Assembly (NCBI RefSeq): GCF_003201875.1
Contig: NZ_QJKD01000002.1
Location: forward strand, 248,001-312,000
From: Hungatella effluvii
GTDB lineage: Bacteria > Bacillota > Clostridia > Lachnospirales > Lachnospiraceae
Direction: 5' to 3'
DNA: 64,000 nt
In this document: positions 16,008 through 24,790 of the stretch, piece by piece
Numbering within the stretch: the stretch's first letter is position 1
How the letters are laid out: the number at the start of each line of letters is the position of its first letter
Notes under the pieces: generated by a model
Database searches by the model: none
Told to the model about the DNA's origin: nothing
Seen by the model: only the letters and a program-made list of their open reading frames with translations
Position numbers and translations under genes: made by a program

Positions 16008-17936
16008 CTATTGAGAGGGAAGCCCGTTTTCTTTCTGCATCTTTCTGTAGAAGAACAGCAGGTGGTTCATGTGAGCCGTGCTTCTCTGGAATCCGCCGTT
16101 TCGGTTTCTGGCTGTCCAGAGAGCATAATGATTCTTCAGTATTTCATCCAGATCATCAAAGAGAATGGCCATTTCCCGGGAAAATGCCTGTGGGTCGTCC
16201 CTGAGAACCGTCATGGTGTAATAAAGATGGAGCCCGTGGCGGACCATGCGAAGGCCGCCAGCCATCTCTGCACGGATCAGCCCGGCATCGGCGCAGGTCA
16301 GGGATACATCGGAAATTTCAGCTTCCACCCGATCCAGATACTCTTTTATGGCGGCAAAGTCAATGCGGATGGCCGGTTCCCTCGGCGGAATGGAGTTTGT
16401 TCGCGCGATGTTGGCGGAAAGCGTCAGAAGCCGTTCCATCTTTGCATCAAATTCCTCAATGGATTCGAAGGTGTATTTGCTTGACATGACTGCAAAGGCC
16501 AGTGTGGTGTTGTACAGCGGCGCCTGTTCCAGATGGTAGTAGTTGCCCAGATCCCAGGCGGTCTGGAACGCGTTTTCTGTCGGGCTTTCATAGATAAAGC
16601 GGTTGCAGAACCAGGCAGTTAAATCGGAATCGCTTTCCGGACCGCTCCAGGAGCAGGCCGCAGTATACGCAAATCCGGGATAGCTAACACTTAAGTACTG
16701 CCAGTGGCCTAAATCACCCCAGTCAGTCGTGATAATGCCGCGTCCGCCGTATCGGACCGCGCAGGAAGCAGCATCCCGGATATTCTTCGCCATATTATCA
16801 GAACGTCCTGTTAAGGATCCCCAGGAACTGGTACCAGGGCAGAGACAGTAATTTAAACCGGTTTTCTGCATCAGCCTGGCGTGGTCTTCAAAATGAGCGT
16901 CGCCTTCATAGATCCAGTCCAGCAGGGTGGCGTCTTTTGGAAAACGTGATACACAGTCAGGGTGGTGCAGAATCTCATCGCCCCACATAAGCATCTTTTT
17001 GCCGTGGGAGGTGCAGTAATCATGGAGCTTTTCCACATACTGGAAGTACAGGTTCAAGCGGCCTTCCTTCCCGGCGGTCTCCTTATTCTTTCCCATGCCC
17101 AGTTCGAAGGGCTCATCCATGTTGACGTTGATGAAGCTGGAGACGGAAGCCTCCATCAGTGTACCCAGCAGCGTTTCAGCCAGTTCGAAGCTTCGGCCGT
17201 CACGGACATCCAGAGTCATCGGGGGCCGCCAGAAAAGATTTTCAAAGATGTAACCATCTTCGCATTCCGCCAGGCCGCGAAACTGCGGCTTTTCCAGCCA
17301 TTTTTCCATGTGCCCCAGAACGTTCTGGTTGGGGACAAGATCGATAAAATGCGCTTTGGCATACAGGGAAAGTTCCCGGAACTCTGCCGCCGTTACCGGC
17401 GTCTCGTTGGTAAAGAGGTAGTGAAAATCCTCGTAATCGAAACTGAATCCCTCCATATACAATTGAAGATGGTTGATCCTCATGGAGGAGAATAAGTCAA
17501 TCAGCCCTTTCAGTGTCTTCATGGAGGGGATTTTGTCGCGGCCGATATCCAGCATAATGCCTCGAACCGAAAGGGCTGGTTCGTCTGTAATCTCCGCACA
17601 GGGAAGCGTGCCGTGTGTCTGAGTGGACAGCTGAACCAGAACATTCAGCGCGTAGAAGAAACCGGCGCCGTCGCTGCAGGCAATCCGTATGCCGGAGGGG
17701 GTGATGCTGATCTGGAAGCCCTCCGGTGTACACGAAATATACTCAGCTGTCAGCGCGATTCCTTCCGGTGAAAAACCACCTGGAAATGCAGCGGCAAGAA
17801 GCAGGGAGGGATCGAAACCGGCAGCCCGGCAGGAGTCTGCAATCTCAGGCGCTGTAGTGACACTGCCGTAACTGATGGCGGAAAGCATAGTTTGATGAAA
17901 CGTGCATTGTTTCGGTGATGGAAAAATTCGGTACAT
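16008..17936 (-). CDS. Family GH20 beta-N-acetylhexosaminidase-like protein
   Basis: A 642-residue cytoplasmic glycosidase, without signal peptide. An N-terminal GH20b-type domain (about 1-120) precedes the barrel, which begins ALSVRGIMLDIGRDKIPSMKT. The GH20 acid pair Asp274-Glu275 is present in FINVNMDEPFELG; substrate-assisted catalysis removes terminal beta-linked GlcNAc or GalNAc. A helical C-terminal region (about 500-642) is an addition to the core. AGGAGG precedes the ATG. The gene follows the GNAT gene after only 12 bases, so the two form one transcript. Divergent DUF4127 across the promoter region suggests a shared hexosamine-related process. Confidence 0.83.
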   Translation of the reverse strand: MYRIFPSPKQCTFHQTMLSAISYGSVTTAPEIADSCRAAGFDPSLLLAAAFPGGFSPEGIALTAEYISCTPEGFQISITPSGIRIACSDGAGFFYALNVLVQLSTQTHGTLPCAEITDEPALSVRGIMLDIGRDKIPSMKTLKGLIDLFSSMRINHLQLYMEGFSFDYEDFHYLFTNETPVTAAEFRELSLYAKAHFIDLVPNQNVLGHMEKWLEKPQFRGLAECEDGYIFENLFWRPPMTLDVRDGRSFELAETLLGTLMEASVSSFINVNMDEPFELGMGKNKETAGKEGRLNLYFQYVEKLHDYCTSHGKKMLMWGDEILHHPDCVSRFPKDATLLDWIYEGDAHFEDHARLMQKTGLNYCLCPGTSSWGSLTGRSDNMAKNIRDAASCAVRYGGRGIITTDWGDLGHWQYLSVSYPGFAYTAACSWSGPESDSDLTAWFCNRFIYESPTENAFQTAWDLGNYYHLEQAPLYNTTLAFAVMSSKYTFESIEEFDAKMERLLTLSANIARTNSIPPREPAIRIDFAAIKEYLDRVEAEISDVSLTCADAGLIRAEMAGGLRMVRHGLHLYYTMTVLRDDPQAFSREMAILFDDLDEILKNHYALWTARNRNGGFQRSTAHMNHLLFFYRKMQKENGLPSQ

Positions 17937-17948
17937 GATAAATACCTC

Positions 17949-19094
17949 CTAACATTTATCTAGTTGAGAGACAGAAAGCGGCAGTGGAAACCAGTTTACG
18001 GAAAAAAGAGGGGAAGATGACTCTCTGCCATAGAGAGAGGCCGGAGAAAACAAAAGGTCTACCGCTTCCACGTCGGTTAAGCAGAGATCCGGGGCGTCGT
18101 CACATGGTTCAGCGGTAATTTTGCCGGAAGAGACTGCTATGGCAAGTGTGGATCTGTCACCGATTTTCAGCGTGAGGCGGCCATCGGTTAATGGCTCTTT
18201 TTCCGACTTGATGGAAAGGAAGAAGTGGATCGCATCACTGTAGTTGAAGATACGGTAATTATCTTCTTCTTGTACCGAAAAACGTTCATAGAAACCGGAT
18301 ACTCCCCGGATTCGTTCTGAATCGTAGGGAGAAACTGCGAGTGTAAATGATTCACAGCCATGGAGCGCAGACCAGGCCTTCAGAGCAGAGAAGAGCAGCG
18401 TCTCATCCTCCAGAACCAGTTCATAGACATGATCCTCAGTACCGCAGATATAACCGGCTGCTGTTCCTTCCTGTTCCACGGCATATAACTGGCTGCCCCA
18501 GCTGGAACAGATGTCAAAGAAATCCTGGTCAGAACGGACTGTATGGACAGGAAGCGCGGAATACATGCGGCAGAATTCACCGATCTGCATGGTATTCCCG
18601 GCCTCGGCCAGGCGCAGCGTGAGGGGAATATCAGGATAACGGGAGGCGCAGTGGCGGAAGTTATCCCCATTGAATCGGTATTGCAGAGAATGACCGCCGG
18701 GCTCGTAGCCGTAATACTGATAGCGGTGGCGCCTTCCGGCCAGAATGCTCAGGGTAATGCCCTGTTGCTCCATATCTTCCACAGCCATGGCCATGAGCTG
18801 CTTCATGTAGCCCTTTCCGCGGCTGTAAGGATGAACCGAGACACTGCCTACAGTGGCGCAGGTGATGGTGTGCCCGTCATGCTTCAGGGTGATGGGGAGC
18901 ACACAGACGACGGCCTTTATCTTACCGTCTTCTTTTGCCAGATAGTGGCACCACTCGGTAGGCCGGCTCTCGCCATAAAGTTTGGGTAAGAGGGTACGGA
19001 AGTTGTGAGGGGCCTGATGCATGCTGAATACCATGTTGATAAAGTCCAGAATCTCCGGAAGCTCTCCCGGCTGGCCCTTGCAATAGAAGGTCAT
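17949..19094 (-). CDS. GNAT-family N-acetyltransferase (Eis-like layout)
   Basis: A 381-residue probable acetyltransferase. The N-terminal GNAT domain (about 1-150) has the acetyl-CoA loop VHPYSRGKGYMKQLM after the beta-strand CATVGSVSV. A second GNAT-like half and a C-terminal sterol-carrier-like domain (about 280-381) match the Eis-type three-part layout. GGAGAT precedes the ATG at 19094. It is first in a two-gene operon with the GH20 gene, so the acetyl acceptor may be an amino sugar released by that enzyme, though many GNAT proteins acetylate proteins or drugs. The substrate is unknown. Confidence 0.75.
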   Translation of the reverse strand: MTFYCKGQPGELPEILDFINMVFSMHQAPHNFRTLLPKLYGESRPTEWCHYLAKEDGKIKAVVCVLPITLKHDGHTITCATVGSVSVHPYSRGKGYMKQLMAMAVEDMEQQGITLSILAGRRHRYQYYGYEPGGHSLQYRFNGDNFRHCASRYPDIPLTLRLAEAGNTMQIGEFCRMYSALPVHTVRSDQDFFDICSSWGSQLYAVEQEGTAAGYICGTEDHVYELVLEDETLLFSALKAWSALHGCESFTLAVSPYDSERIRGVSGFYERFSVQEEDNYRIFNYSDAIHFFLSIKSEKEPLTDGRLTLKIGDRSTLAIAVSSGKITAEPCDDAPDLCLTDVEAVDLLFSPASLYGRESSSPLFSVNWFPLPLSVSQLDKC

Positions 19095-19361
19095 GAGGCA
19101 AATCTCCTTTCTGTTTTAAAATGCATTCTGAAAATCTATAACGCTGTGCCACAGAATGCCATAGCAGCCAGGCTGCTGTTATCGGGAAACACCAAAAGAA
19201 AATATTCCTAAAAGTATGAAAAAAGCATAAAAACAGATTAAAATTTAGATATCATCCATGTTAGCACAATTTGGGAAGTAACACAATATAAAAGTAAAAA
19301 AATCAAAAATATTAGGAAAGTTCCATAACATACAGCAAATAAATACGGCATATTGACTATA

Positions 19362-19390
19362 TTGACAGAAACGTAAGAAACGTGTACGAT
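19362..19390 (+). promoter_or_regulatory. Promoter of the DUF4127 gene
   Basis: TTGACA (19362-19367), a 17-base spacer, TACGAT (19385-19390). The whole 19095-19431 interval is AT-rich and holds two copies of AAAAGTATGAAAAA (from 19211 and 19409). Confidence 0.7.
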
Positions 19391-19431
19391 TAAGAAAAAT
19401 ATTAAAAAAAGTATGAAAAAGGAGATGCAAT

Positions 19432-20964
19432 ATGTCAAAGATTGTATTTATTCCTCTGGATGAGCGGCCCTGTAATTACGTGTATCCTGACTACATCGGA
19501 AGGCTGAGCGGGCTGTATTTAAGTATGCCCCCAAAGGAAATACTGGGAGACTTTAAGAGAGAAGCCGATGTGGAGGCTGTCTGGGAATGGACGAAGGAGC
19601 AGGTGAAAGGAGCCTCCCATCTGGTGGTGTCCATGGATATGCTGCTGTACGGCGGGATCGTGCCGTCGAGGCTCCATCACCTGCCGGAGGAGGTCTGTGC
19701 AAAACGGCTGGAGCGCTTAAAAGAGATTAAAAGGCTGGAGCCGGGGATTCAGATCTATGGTTTTCAGTTGATTACCAGGGCGCCGGCCAGGGATGGAAGC
19801 GGGGAAGAGCCGGATTACTATGAGGATTACGGATATCGTATTTTCCGCTATGGCGTGATTCGGGACAAGGAGTCGGTGAAGGCGGCCACACCGGAGGAGC
19901 TGGAGGAACTGGAGACTATCTGCCGGGAAGTGCCGGAGGAGTATTTAAGCGACTTTTTAGAACGGCGCAGAATTAACTATGGCAACCATATCCGATCCAT
20001 CGAGCTGGTGGAGGAGGGCGTGATTGACTACATGATTATTCCCCTGGATGACTGCCGGGAGTATGGGTATGCTCCATCTGAACGAAAAAAACTCAGTTCC
20101 GTTATGGCAAAGAAAAATCTGCTTTCCCGTATTGCCATGTATCCGGGAGCGGACGAGATCGGCTGTACACTGCTTGCCAGGGCGGTTAATGGGCAGAGCG
20201 GCCTGATTCCAGCCGTCTATGTCGATTACTCCTCTCTGCGGGGAAAGACACAGATTCCATCCTATGAGGACCGCAGCATCGGTGAGACGGTTCTGTCTCA
20301 TTTGCTGGCGGCCGGCTGCAGCGAGGCGGAGACCTCTGCGGAGGCGGACTTTGTGCTGGCGGTCAACCCGCCGACACCGTTCAGCTTAAAGCTGGAAAAA
20401 GAGATTCTTACCGACGATATTATTCTGGAAAGTGAGCGGAATCTGCCAGCATTTCTGGCGAGAATCAGAAAATACAGGGCAAGAGGTCTGGCGGTGGGAA
20501 TTGCCGACTGCGCGATTCCTAATGGGGCCGACCGGGCGCTGATGCAGTTTTTATACGAGCAGGGCATGCTTGAAGAACTGGCCGCTTACGGGGGGTGGAA
20601 TACCTCCTCCAACACCCTTGGAACGGTACTGTCTCATTTATGTGCGTGGAACGCGGCAGAGAGGCTGGGCCGTCTGTCCCGGGAGGTGCGGGAGATATCG
20701 GAAGAATTCCTGTTTTTCCGGTACCTGGAGGACTGGGGATATATGGCGGAGGTGCGCAGAGACGTTACCGACCATCTGACGGATATCGATCCGGCTTTGA
20801 ACCGTCTCGATTTAAAGGATAAGGAACCGGTGGTTCGGGAGATTGTCAAGAAGAGGCTGGAAGAGTTCCAGGCAAAGTACTTTCCGAAGGAGCCGTACCG
20901 CTTTGACCTATGGATGCCATGGAACCGTATGTTTGAGGTGGAGATCCGGCTGACCAGATTGTAG
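19432..20964 (+). CDS. DUF4127 family protein
   Basis: A 510-residue cytoplasmic protein of unknown biochemical role. It opens MSKIVFIPLDERPCNYVYPD and contains VVSMDMLLYGGIVPSR, FQLITRAPARDGSGEEPDYYEDYG, YMIIPLDDCREYGYAP, YPGADEIGCTLLAR and YGGWNTSSNTLGTVL. These conserved acidic and Asn/Trp-rich blocks are typical of DUF4127 and look like active-site loops of an enzyme. AAGGAG precedes the ATG. It is transcribed divergently from the GNAT-GH20 pair, which suggests a step in amino-sugar or glycoside handling. No catalytic mechanism can be assigned from sequence alone. Confidence 0.82.
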   Translation: MSKIVFIPLDERPCNYVYPDYIGRLSGLYLSMPPKEILGDFKREADVEAVWEWTKEQVKGASHLVVSMDMLLYGGIVPSRLHHLPEEVCAKRLERLKEIKRLEPGIQIYGFQLITRAPARDGSGEEPDYYEDYGYRIFRYGVIRDKESVKAATPEELEELETICREVPEEYLSDFLERRRINYGNHIRSIELVEEGVIDYMIIPLDDCREYGYAPSERKKLSSVMAKKNLLSRIAMYPGADEIGCTLLARAVNGQSGLIPAVYVDYSSLRGKTQIPSYEDRSIGETVLSHLLAAGCSEAETSAEADFVLAVNPPTPFSLKLEKEILTDDIILESERNLPAFLARIRKYRARGLAVGIADCAIPNGADRALMQFLYEQGMLEELAAYGGWNTSSNTLGTVLSHLCAWNAAERLGRLSREVREISEEFLFFRYLEDWGYMAEVRRDVTDHLTDIDPALNRLDLKDKEPVVREIVKKRLEEFQAKYFPKEPYRFDLWMPWNRMFEVEIRLTRL

Positions 20965-21006
20965 TCCAAAGGAAATAAGCTGTGCCGGAAAGTTGGAGAG
21001 CAGCTG

Positions 21007-21088
21007 AAAATCAAACCGCGTTTTGTGGAGCCTGTAGAGCAGGTTAAAACACGCTCTGGGACAGCCCGAGGCGCGGTTTGATCTTTTT
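21007..21088. terminator. Inverted repeat shared by converging DUF4127 and MATE genes
   Basis: ATCAAACCGCG (21010-21020) pairs with CGCGGTTTGAT (21072-21082), with A- and T-runs outside. The right arm lies within the end of the MATE coding region, so this is a long-loop, moderate-quality terminator. Confidence 0.5.
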
Positions 21089-22402
21089 GCGGTAGTAGAT
21101 TCCCATACAGACCGCGGCGGTTCCCCAGGTGACGGGATAGCCGAGATACAGTGTGTAGATGGATGGGAAGAGGGGGATCATGATGGTCAGCCATAGGATT
21201 CTGAGTCCGCATAAGTTCAGGATAGACAGAAGCATGGTGCTGAACGTATCCCCTGCGCCCCTGGCGGTTCCGATCAGGATCTGACACGTAATCAGCAGAA
21301 TATAACCCGGTCCGAGAACCTGCCCCATCATGGCTCCAAAATGGACGACCTCCGGGTCGGAGGTGAAGAGCCGTAGCGGGCCCGCGCTGAAGAAGCAGAG
21401 CAGGATTCCCATGACGACGGCGTAGAGGTTGCCGAGCCACAGAAAGCTTTTAAAGCCCTTCTTCACACGGTCAAACTTCCTGGCCCCCATGTTCTGAGCG
21501 ATGTAGGTGGTCGTGGTTAGGGACAGGCAGTTGGCCGGGAGCAGAGCAAAGCTGTCTACCTTCCCGTAAATGTTGCTGCCAGCCATGGCCAGGGAACCGA
21601 AGCCGTTCAAATAGCTCTGTACAATGACATTGGACAGGGAGGTGATGGCGGTCTGAAGCCCGGTGGGAATGCCGAATTTTAATATCTTTACCAGCATGGC
21701 CTGGTCGGAACGTATCTGTGAGGGAACCAGACGGTAAATGTCATCGGTATGAGTCAGCTTCCATAACACACAGACAGCCGAGACCAGCTGGGCGATTAAA
21801 GTGGCCAGCGCAACCCCCGGCACGGCCATGTGGAAGACGGTGACGAAGAGTATGTCCAGCACTACGTTGACCACAGAGGAGAGGCAGAGATAGTAGAGCG
21901 GGTGCTTCGTATCTCCTGTCGCCTGCAGCGTACCGGCTCCCATATTGTAAAGGATATTGAAGAGTGCCCCGAGGAAATAGACGCGCAGATAGAGCGCTGC
22001 GTCGGGAATGACCTCGGCTGGGGTGTTCATGGCGGTTAAAATAAGAGGGGAGAGAAGACAGCCTGCGATAGAAACCAGAATTCCTCCCAGGATACAGAAC
22101 CAGAAGGACGTATGGACGGCTGAGTGAAGACGGGTGCCATCCCCTGCGCCGTAATACTGCGCGATGATGATTCCCGCACCGGTGGTCAGGCCGATGATGA
22201 AACCGATGAACAGATTGATAATCTGGGCGCTGGCGCCGATGGCGGCCAGCGCACCGCTGCCTACGAAATTGCCTACGATAAAGGAATCCGTGGTGTTGTA
22301 AAGCTGCTGAAACAGGTTCCCGATGATGAGGGGGCCTGTAAACAGCAGAATCGACCGGGTGATGGGCCCTTCAGTCAGTGAAGTTGATGAGCGCTCCTTC
22401 AT
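21044..22402 (-). CDS. MATE-family multidrug/sodium efflux transporter
   Basis: A 452-residue membrane exporter with about 12 segments in two similar halves. Recognisable blocks include GPLIIGNLFQQLYNTTDSFIVG near the N-terminus, GAGTLQATGDTKHPLYY, GIPTGLQTAITSLSNVIVQ opening the second half, and AQNMGARKFDRVKKG. This is the NorM/DinF-type fold that exchanges cationic compounds for Na+ or H+. The gene lies 23 bases downstream of the YheO-type regulator, suggesting co-transcription and control by it. The substrate is unknown. Confidence 0.92.
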   Translation of the reverse strand: MKERSSTSLTEGPITRSILLFTGPLIIGNLFQQLYNTTDSFIVGNFVGSGALAAIGASAQIINLFIGFIIGLTTGAGIIIAQYYGAGDGTRLHSAVHTSFWFCILGGILVSIAGCLLSPLILTAMNTPAEVIPDAALYLRVYFLGALFNILYNMGAGTLQATGDTKHPLYYLCLSSVVNVVLDILFVTVFHMAVPGVALATLIAQLVSAVCVLWKLTHTDDIYRLVPSQIRSDQAMLVKILKFGIPTGLQTAITSLSNVIVQSYLNGFGSLAMAGSNIYGKVDSFALLPANCLSLTTTTYIAQNMGARKFDRVKKGFKSFLWLGNLYAVVMGILLCFFSAGPLRLFTSDPEVVHFGAMMGQVLGPGYILLITCQILIGTARGAGDTFSTMLLSILNLCGLRILWLTIMIPLFPSIYTLYLGYPVTWGTAAVCMGIYYRKKIKPRLGLSQSVF

Positions 22403-22425
22403 AATACTGTCTCCCGCGTGTCCTG

Positions 22426-23094
22426 TCAGGTCTGGTCGCTGTCAGAAGAATCGGACTGGCTGCGGCTGATTTCGAGGTAATTATAAAAGGTGAATTTGCT
22501 GATTCCCAAAAGTTCGCAGATCTGTTCCCCGGATTTTGTGATGAGGAACGCGCCCTTCTGGTCGAGAAAACGGATAAATTCGATCTTCTCGTTTTTGTTC
22601 ATCTCCAGGGCAGGCTTTCCGATCTGTTCCTGTCCCATCTGAATCAGATGGCTGAGAAGATTATTTACGTCGGGAGCGAAAATCTCCTCGTCGTTGGATG
22701 TAAAGTTATCAAATTGGTTGAACTGGCGTAAATAGCCTTCAAACTGAAGCGTCTCCGTGATATCCAGATTCACACAGATCGATCCGATGACGTCTCCCTG
22801 ATCATTTTTAAGATAAATGGATGAGGAGCGCAGGATCTTTCCATCCTGTGTAGTGGTAACGTAGTTAAAACGGTCCCCATCCAGCACGGTGCCACGAAGG
22901 ACCTCCAGTCCTAAGTTGCTTCCGCAGCCGCCTATGGAACGGTGCGTAATGTCTCCGTTGCGGATATCGACAATGGTATGGTTGTAATCCTTCGTGAGAT
23001 CGTGGAGCACGACTTCACATTTGTTTCCAAAGTGCTGTTCCACTAATGTGAGGAGCTGCTGAAGTACGGGCATAATTTCATCAAGGGTTTTCAT
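22426..23094 (-). CDS. YheO-like PAS/helix-turn-helix transcriptional regulator
   Basis: A 222-residue regulator. The N-terminal PAS_6/YheO domain (about 1-125) includes LLTLVEQHFGNKCEVVLHD and DGKILRSSSIYLKNDQGDVIGSICVNLD. A C-terminal helix-turn-helix (about 170-215) has KGAFLITKSGEQICELLGISKFTFYNYL. The start at 23094 follows GAGAGGTG; a longer ATG at 23139 lacks a site and runs into a palindrome. The family is related to E. coli DauR, which controls D-amino-acid genes, but here the neighbour is a MATE exporter. An inverted repeat overlaps its -10, suggesting autoregulation. Confidence 0.82.
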   Translation of the reverse strand: MKTLDEIMPVLQQLLTLVEQHFGNKCEVVLHDLTKDYNHTIVDIRNGDITHRSIGGCGSNLGLEVLRGTVLDGDRFNYVTTTQDGKILRSSSIYLKNDQGDVIGSICVNLDITETLQFEGYLRQFNQFDNFTSNDEEIFAPDVNNLLSHLIQMGQEQIGKPALEMNKNEKIEFIRFLDQKGAFLITKSGEQICELLGISKFTFYNYLEISRSQSDSSDSDQT

Positions 23095-23139
23095 CGTATC
23101 ACCTCTCAAATATGAAAAAAAATAAGAATATAGTTCCAA

Positions 23140-23185
23140 ATACTGTTTGTAAATTCAGTATATCATATTAAAAGTTTTTAAACAA
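23140..23185 (-). promoter_or_regulatory. Promoter and inverted repeat upstream of the YheO-like regulator
   Basis: Minus strand TTGTTT (23180-23185), a 17-base spacer, TATACT (23157-23162). The arms ATACTG (23140-23145) and CAGTAT (23156-23161) form a palindrome overlapping the -10, a likely operator. Confidence 0.62.
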
Positions 23186-23217
23186 TAGAAAAACCAGAAA
23201 AAAAGTATGAAGGTTAC

Positions 23218-23463
23218 GCCGAAATCCCGGAGGGAGACGGCACCGCACCGCCATGTATATTCCGTGTCCGTCTTGCTTCCTACTCGCCATAAGAAAGTCC
23301 GAGACTGGCGTACACGCTAACGACGGGCGCGTTCGCCAGTCTCGGACTTTCTTATAACTCGTAACATTCCGCCGAACGTAGGTGAGGGGGACTTTCCGCT
23401 TCAGATGCCGGCACACTGGAATATACATGGCGGTGCGGTGCCGTCTCCCTCCGGGATTTCGGC
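23218..23463. repeat. 246-base nested inverted repeat, MITE-like or structured element
   Basis: The outer arms 23218-23263 and 23418-23463 are perfect 46-base reverse complements. Nested inside, 23290-23310 and 23334-23354 are perfect 21-base arms (TAAGAAAGTCCGAGACTGGCG). The segments between are unpaired. No open frame of interest and no clear target-site duplication were seen. It fills the gap between the YheO-like and LacI genes. It could be a non-autonomous mobile element or a very long 3' stem for the LacI transcript. Confidence 0.85.
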
Positions 23464-23496
23464 TGTGTACTGGCTTCACTGGGAAAATGCCGAAAT

Positions 23497-24543
23497 CTAA
23501 TGCTGCAAATGTGTCCCGCAGCTTTCTCCGATAATCAGTTCCGGGGGGAAGGTGATGCGGGCGTTTTCGGTGGAGCCCTGGACGGCCTGGATCAGGGTGC
23601 GGACGACCATCTGTCCCCAGCGGCGGCTGTGGTGATGGATGCTGGTGAGGCGGGGGATCGTATAGTCGGCGAAGTAGAAACGGTCGCAGCTGATGAGAGC
23701 CACGTCGCGCGGGACTGAGAGGCCGTGGTCGGCGAATGCGCGGATGGCGCCGAGGGCCACATTGTCGTTCATGGTGATCACGGCGGTAAATGGCGCATTT
23801 CTGGATATAAGGGCTTCGGCGGCCTGGTATCCATCCGGGAGATAGTAGTCGGAGAGGGATATCAAATCCTTACGTACCTCGCGGCCTGATGCGGCGGCGG
23901 CTTTTTTGTATGATTCCAGGCGGGTCTCTGTAATGGTGACGCCGGGCTGGCCTCCGACGAAGGCGATATCTTTATGTCCCAGCGAAGAGAGATAGTTGTA
24001 GGCAGTCGTGACGCCGCTTCCGTTCTCTGAGTCAATAAAGATGCAGCCGGCGCCTGGAATCTCGCGGCCTGCCGCCACGACGGGAAGCGAGGCCGAAAGC
24101 TTGTTCAGCGCCTCTTTATAGGCGGGAGTGATTTCGACCATGTCCAGCTGTCCGCCGATGATCAGAATTCCATCCACCTTTTTATCCATCATCATACGGA
24201 AATATCCGGTCTCATCGATCGGGGCATCTCCGTGGTGAAAACGGGTGTTGCACAGATAGACGGAGTATCCCTCCTCAGCGGCGCATCTCTGGACTTCCTG
24301 AAAAATGGTCGCAAAATAAGGATTGGTGATATCCGGCAAAATGACACCCAGCGTCATGGTTCTCTTCGATATTAACCCGCGTGCAAGCGCATTGGGCGTA
24401 AAATCATATTTCCTGACGACTGCTTCAATCCGGGCTTTTTTGTCAGCAGATACCGGCACTTTGCCATTTAAAAAACGGGAGACGGTGGCGACCGAAACGC
24501 CGCTTTCCTGGGCGATCTGGGTAATTGTAATCGTTGATTTCAT
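23497..24543 (-). CDS. LacI-family repressor of the hexosamine/mannoside island
   Basis: A 348-residue regulator. The N-terminal helix-turn-helix (TITQIAQESGVSVATVSRFL) and hinge (ALARGLISKRTMTLGVILPD) are followed by a sugar-binding periplasmic-type core (PYFATIFQEVQRCAAEEGY, FIDSENGSGVTTAYNYLSSL, VITMNDNVALGAI). AGGAGGGG precedes the ATG. It is divergent from the ROK-nagB-GH9 operon, and two TGAAA..TTTTCA palindromes lie in the 247-base gap between them. It therefore probably represses both itself and that operon until a sugar, perhaps a hexosamine derivative, binds. Confidence 0.9.
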   Translation of the reverse strand: MKSTITITQIAQESGVSVATVSRFLNGKVPVSADKKARIEAVVRKYDFTPNALARGLISKRTMTLGVILPDITNPYFATIFQEVQRCAAEEGYSVYLCNTRFHHGDAPIDETGYFRMMMDKKVDGILIIGGQLDMVEITPAYKEALNKLSASLPVVAAGREIPGAGCIFIDSENGSGVTTAYNYLSSLGHKDIAFVGGQPGVTITETRLESYKKAAAASGREVRKDLISLSDYYLPDGYQAAEALISRNAPFTAVITMNDNVALGAIRAFADHGLSVPRDVALISCDRFYFADYTIPRLTSIHHHSRRWGQMVVRTLIQAVQGSTENARITFPPELIIGESCGTHLQH

Positions 24544-24658
24544 ATTCTGCCCCTCCTAAAGATCTGATGAGCACTCCTGATTGAGTACTCCTGATTGATT
24601 TCCACGAATAAAGAATCGGGGGTCCTCCCAGTATATCACGAACGAAATAAAATTGCAA

Positions 24659-24672
24659 TGAAACCCTTTTCA
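24659..24672. promoter_or_regulatory. LacI-type operator, proximal to the repressor gene
   Basis: TGAAACCCTTTTCA, a near-palindrome matching the core of the site at 24743-24760. It lies 116 bases upstream of the LacI start. Confidence 0.6.
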
Positions 24673-24708
24673 CAAAAATACGAGGTTAAATTTATGGAAT
24701 ATCACGAA

Positions 24709-24737
24709 TTGACAAGCGGATAATCGGATGGTATTGT
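24709..24737 (+). promoter_or_regulatory. Promoter of the ROK-nagB-GH9 operon
   Basis: TTGACA (24709-24714), a 17-base spacer, TATTGT (24732-24737). The expected start lies within the operator that follows. Confidence 0.75.
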
Positions 24738-24742
24738 AAAAA

Positions 24743-24760
24743 TATGAAAACCTTTTCATA
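24743..24760. promoter_or_regulatory. LacI-type operator at the operon start site
   Basis: TATGAAAACCTTTTCATA, with perfect 8-base arms, five bases after the -10. This position would block transcription initiation. Confidence 0.75.
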
Positions 24761-24790
24761 AATTTCAAGTGAAGAAAGGGAGTAAAGGGA

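Noticed and set aside
23168..23479. 103-codon minus-strand frame
   Set aside because: It lies wholly inside the nested inverted repeat; the frame is a by-product of the palindrome.
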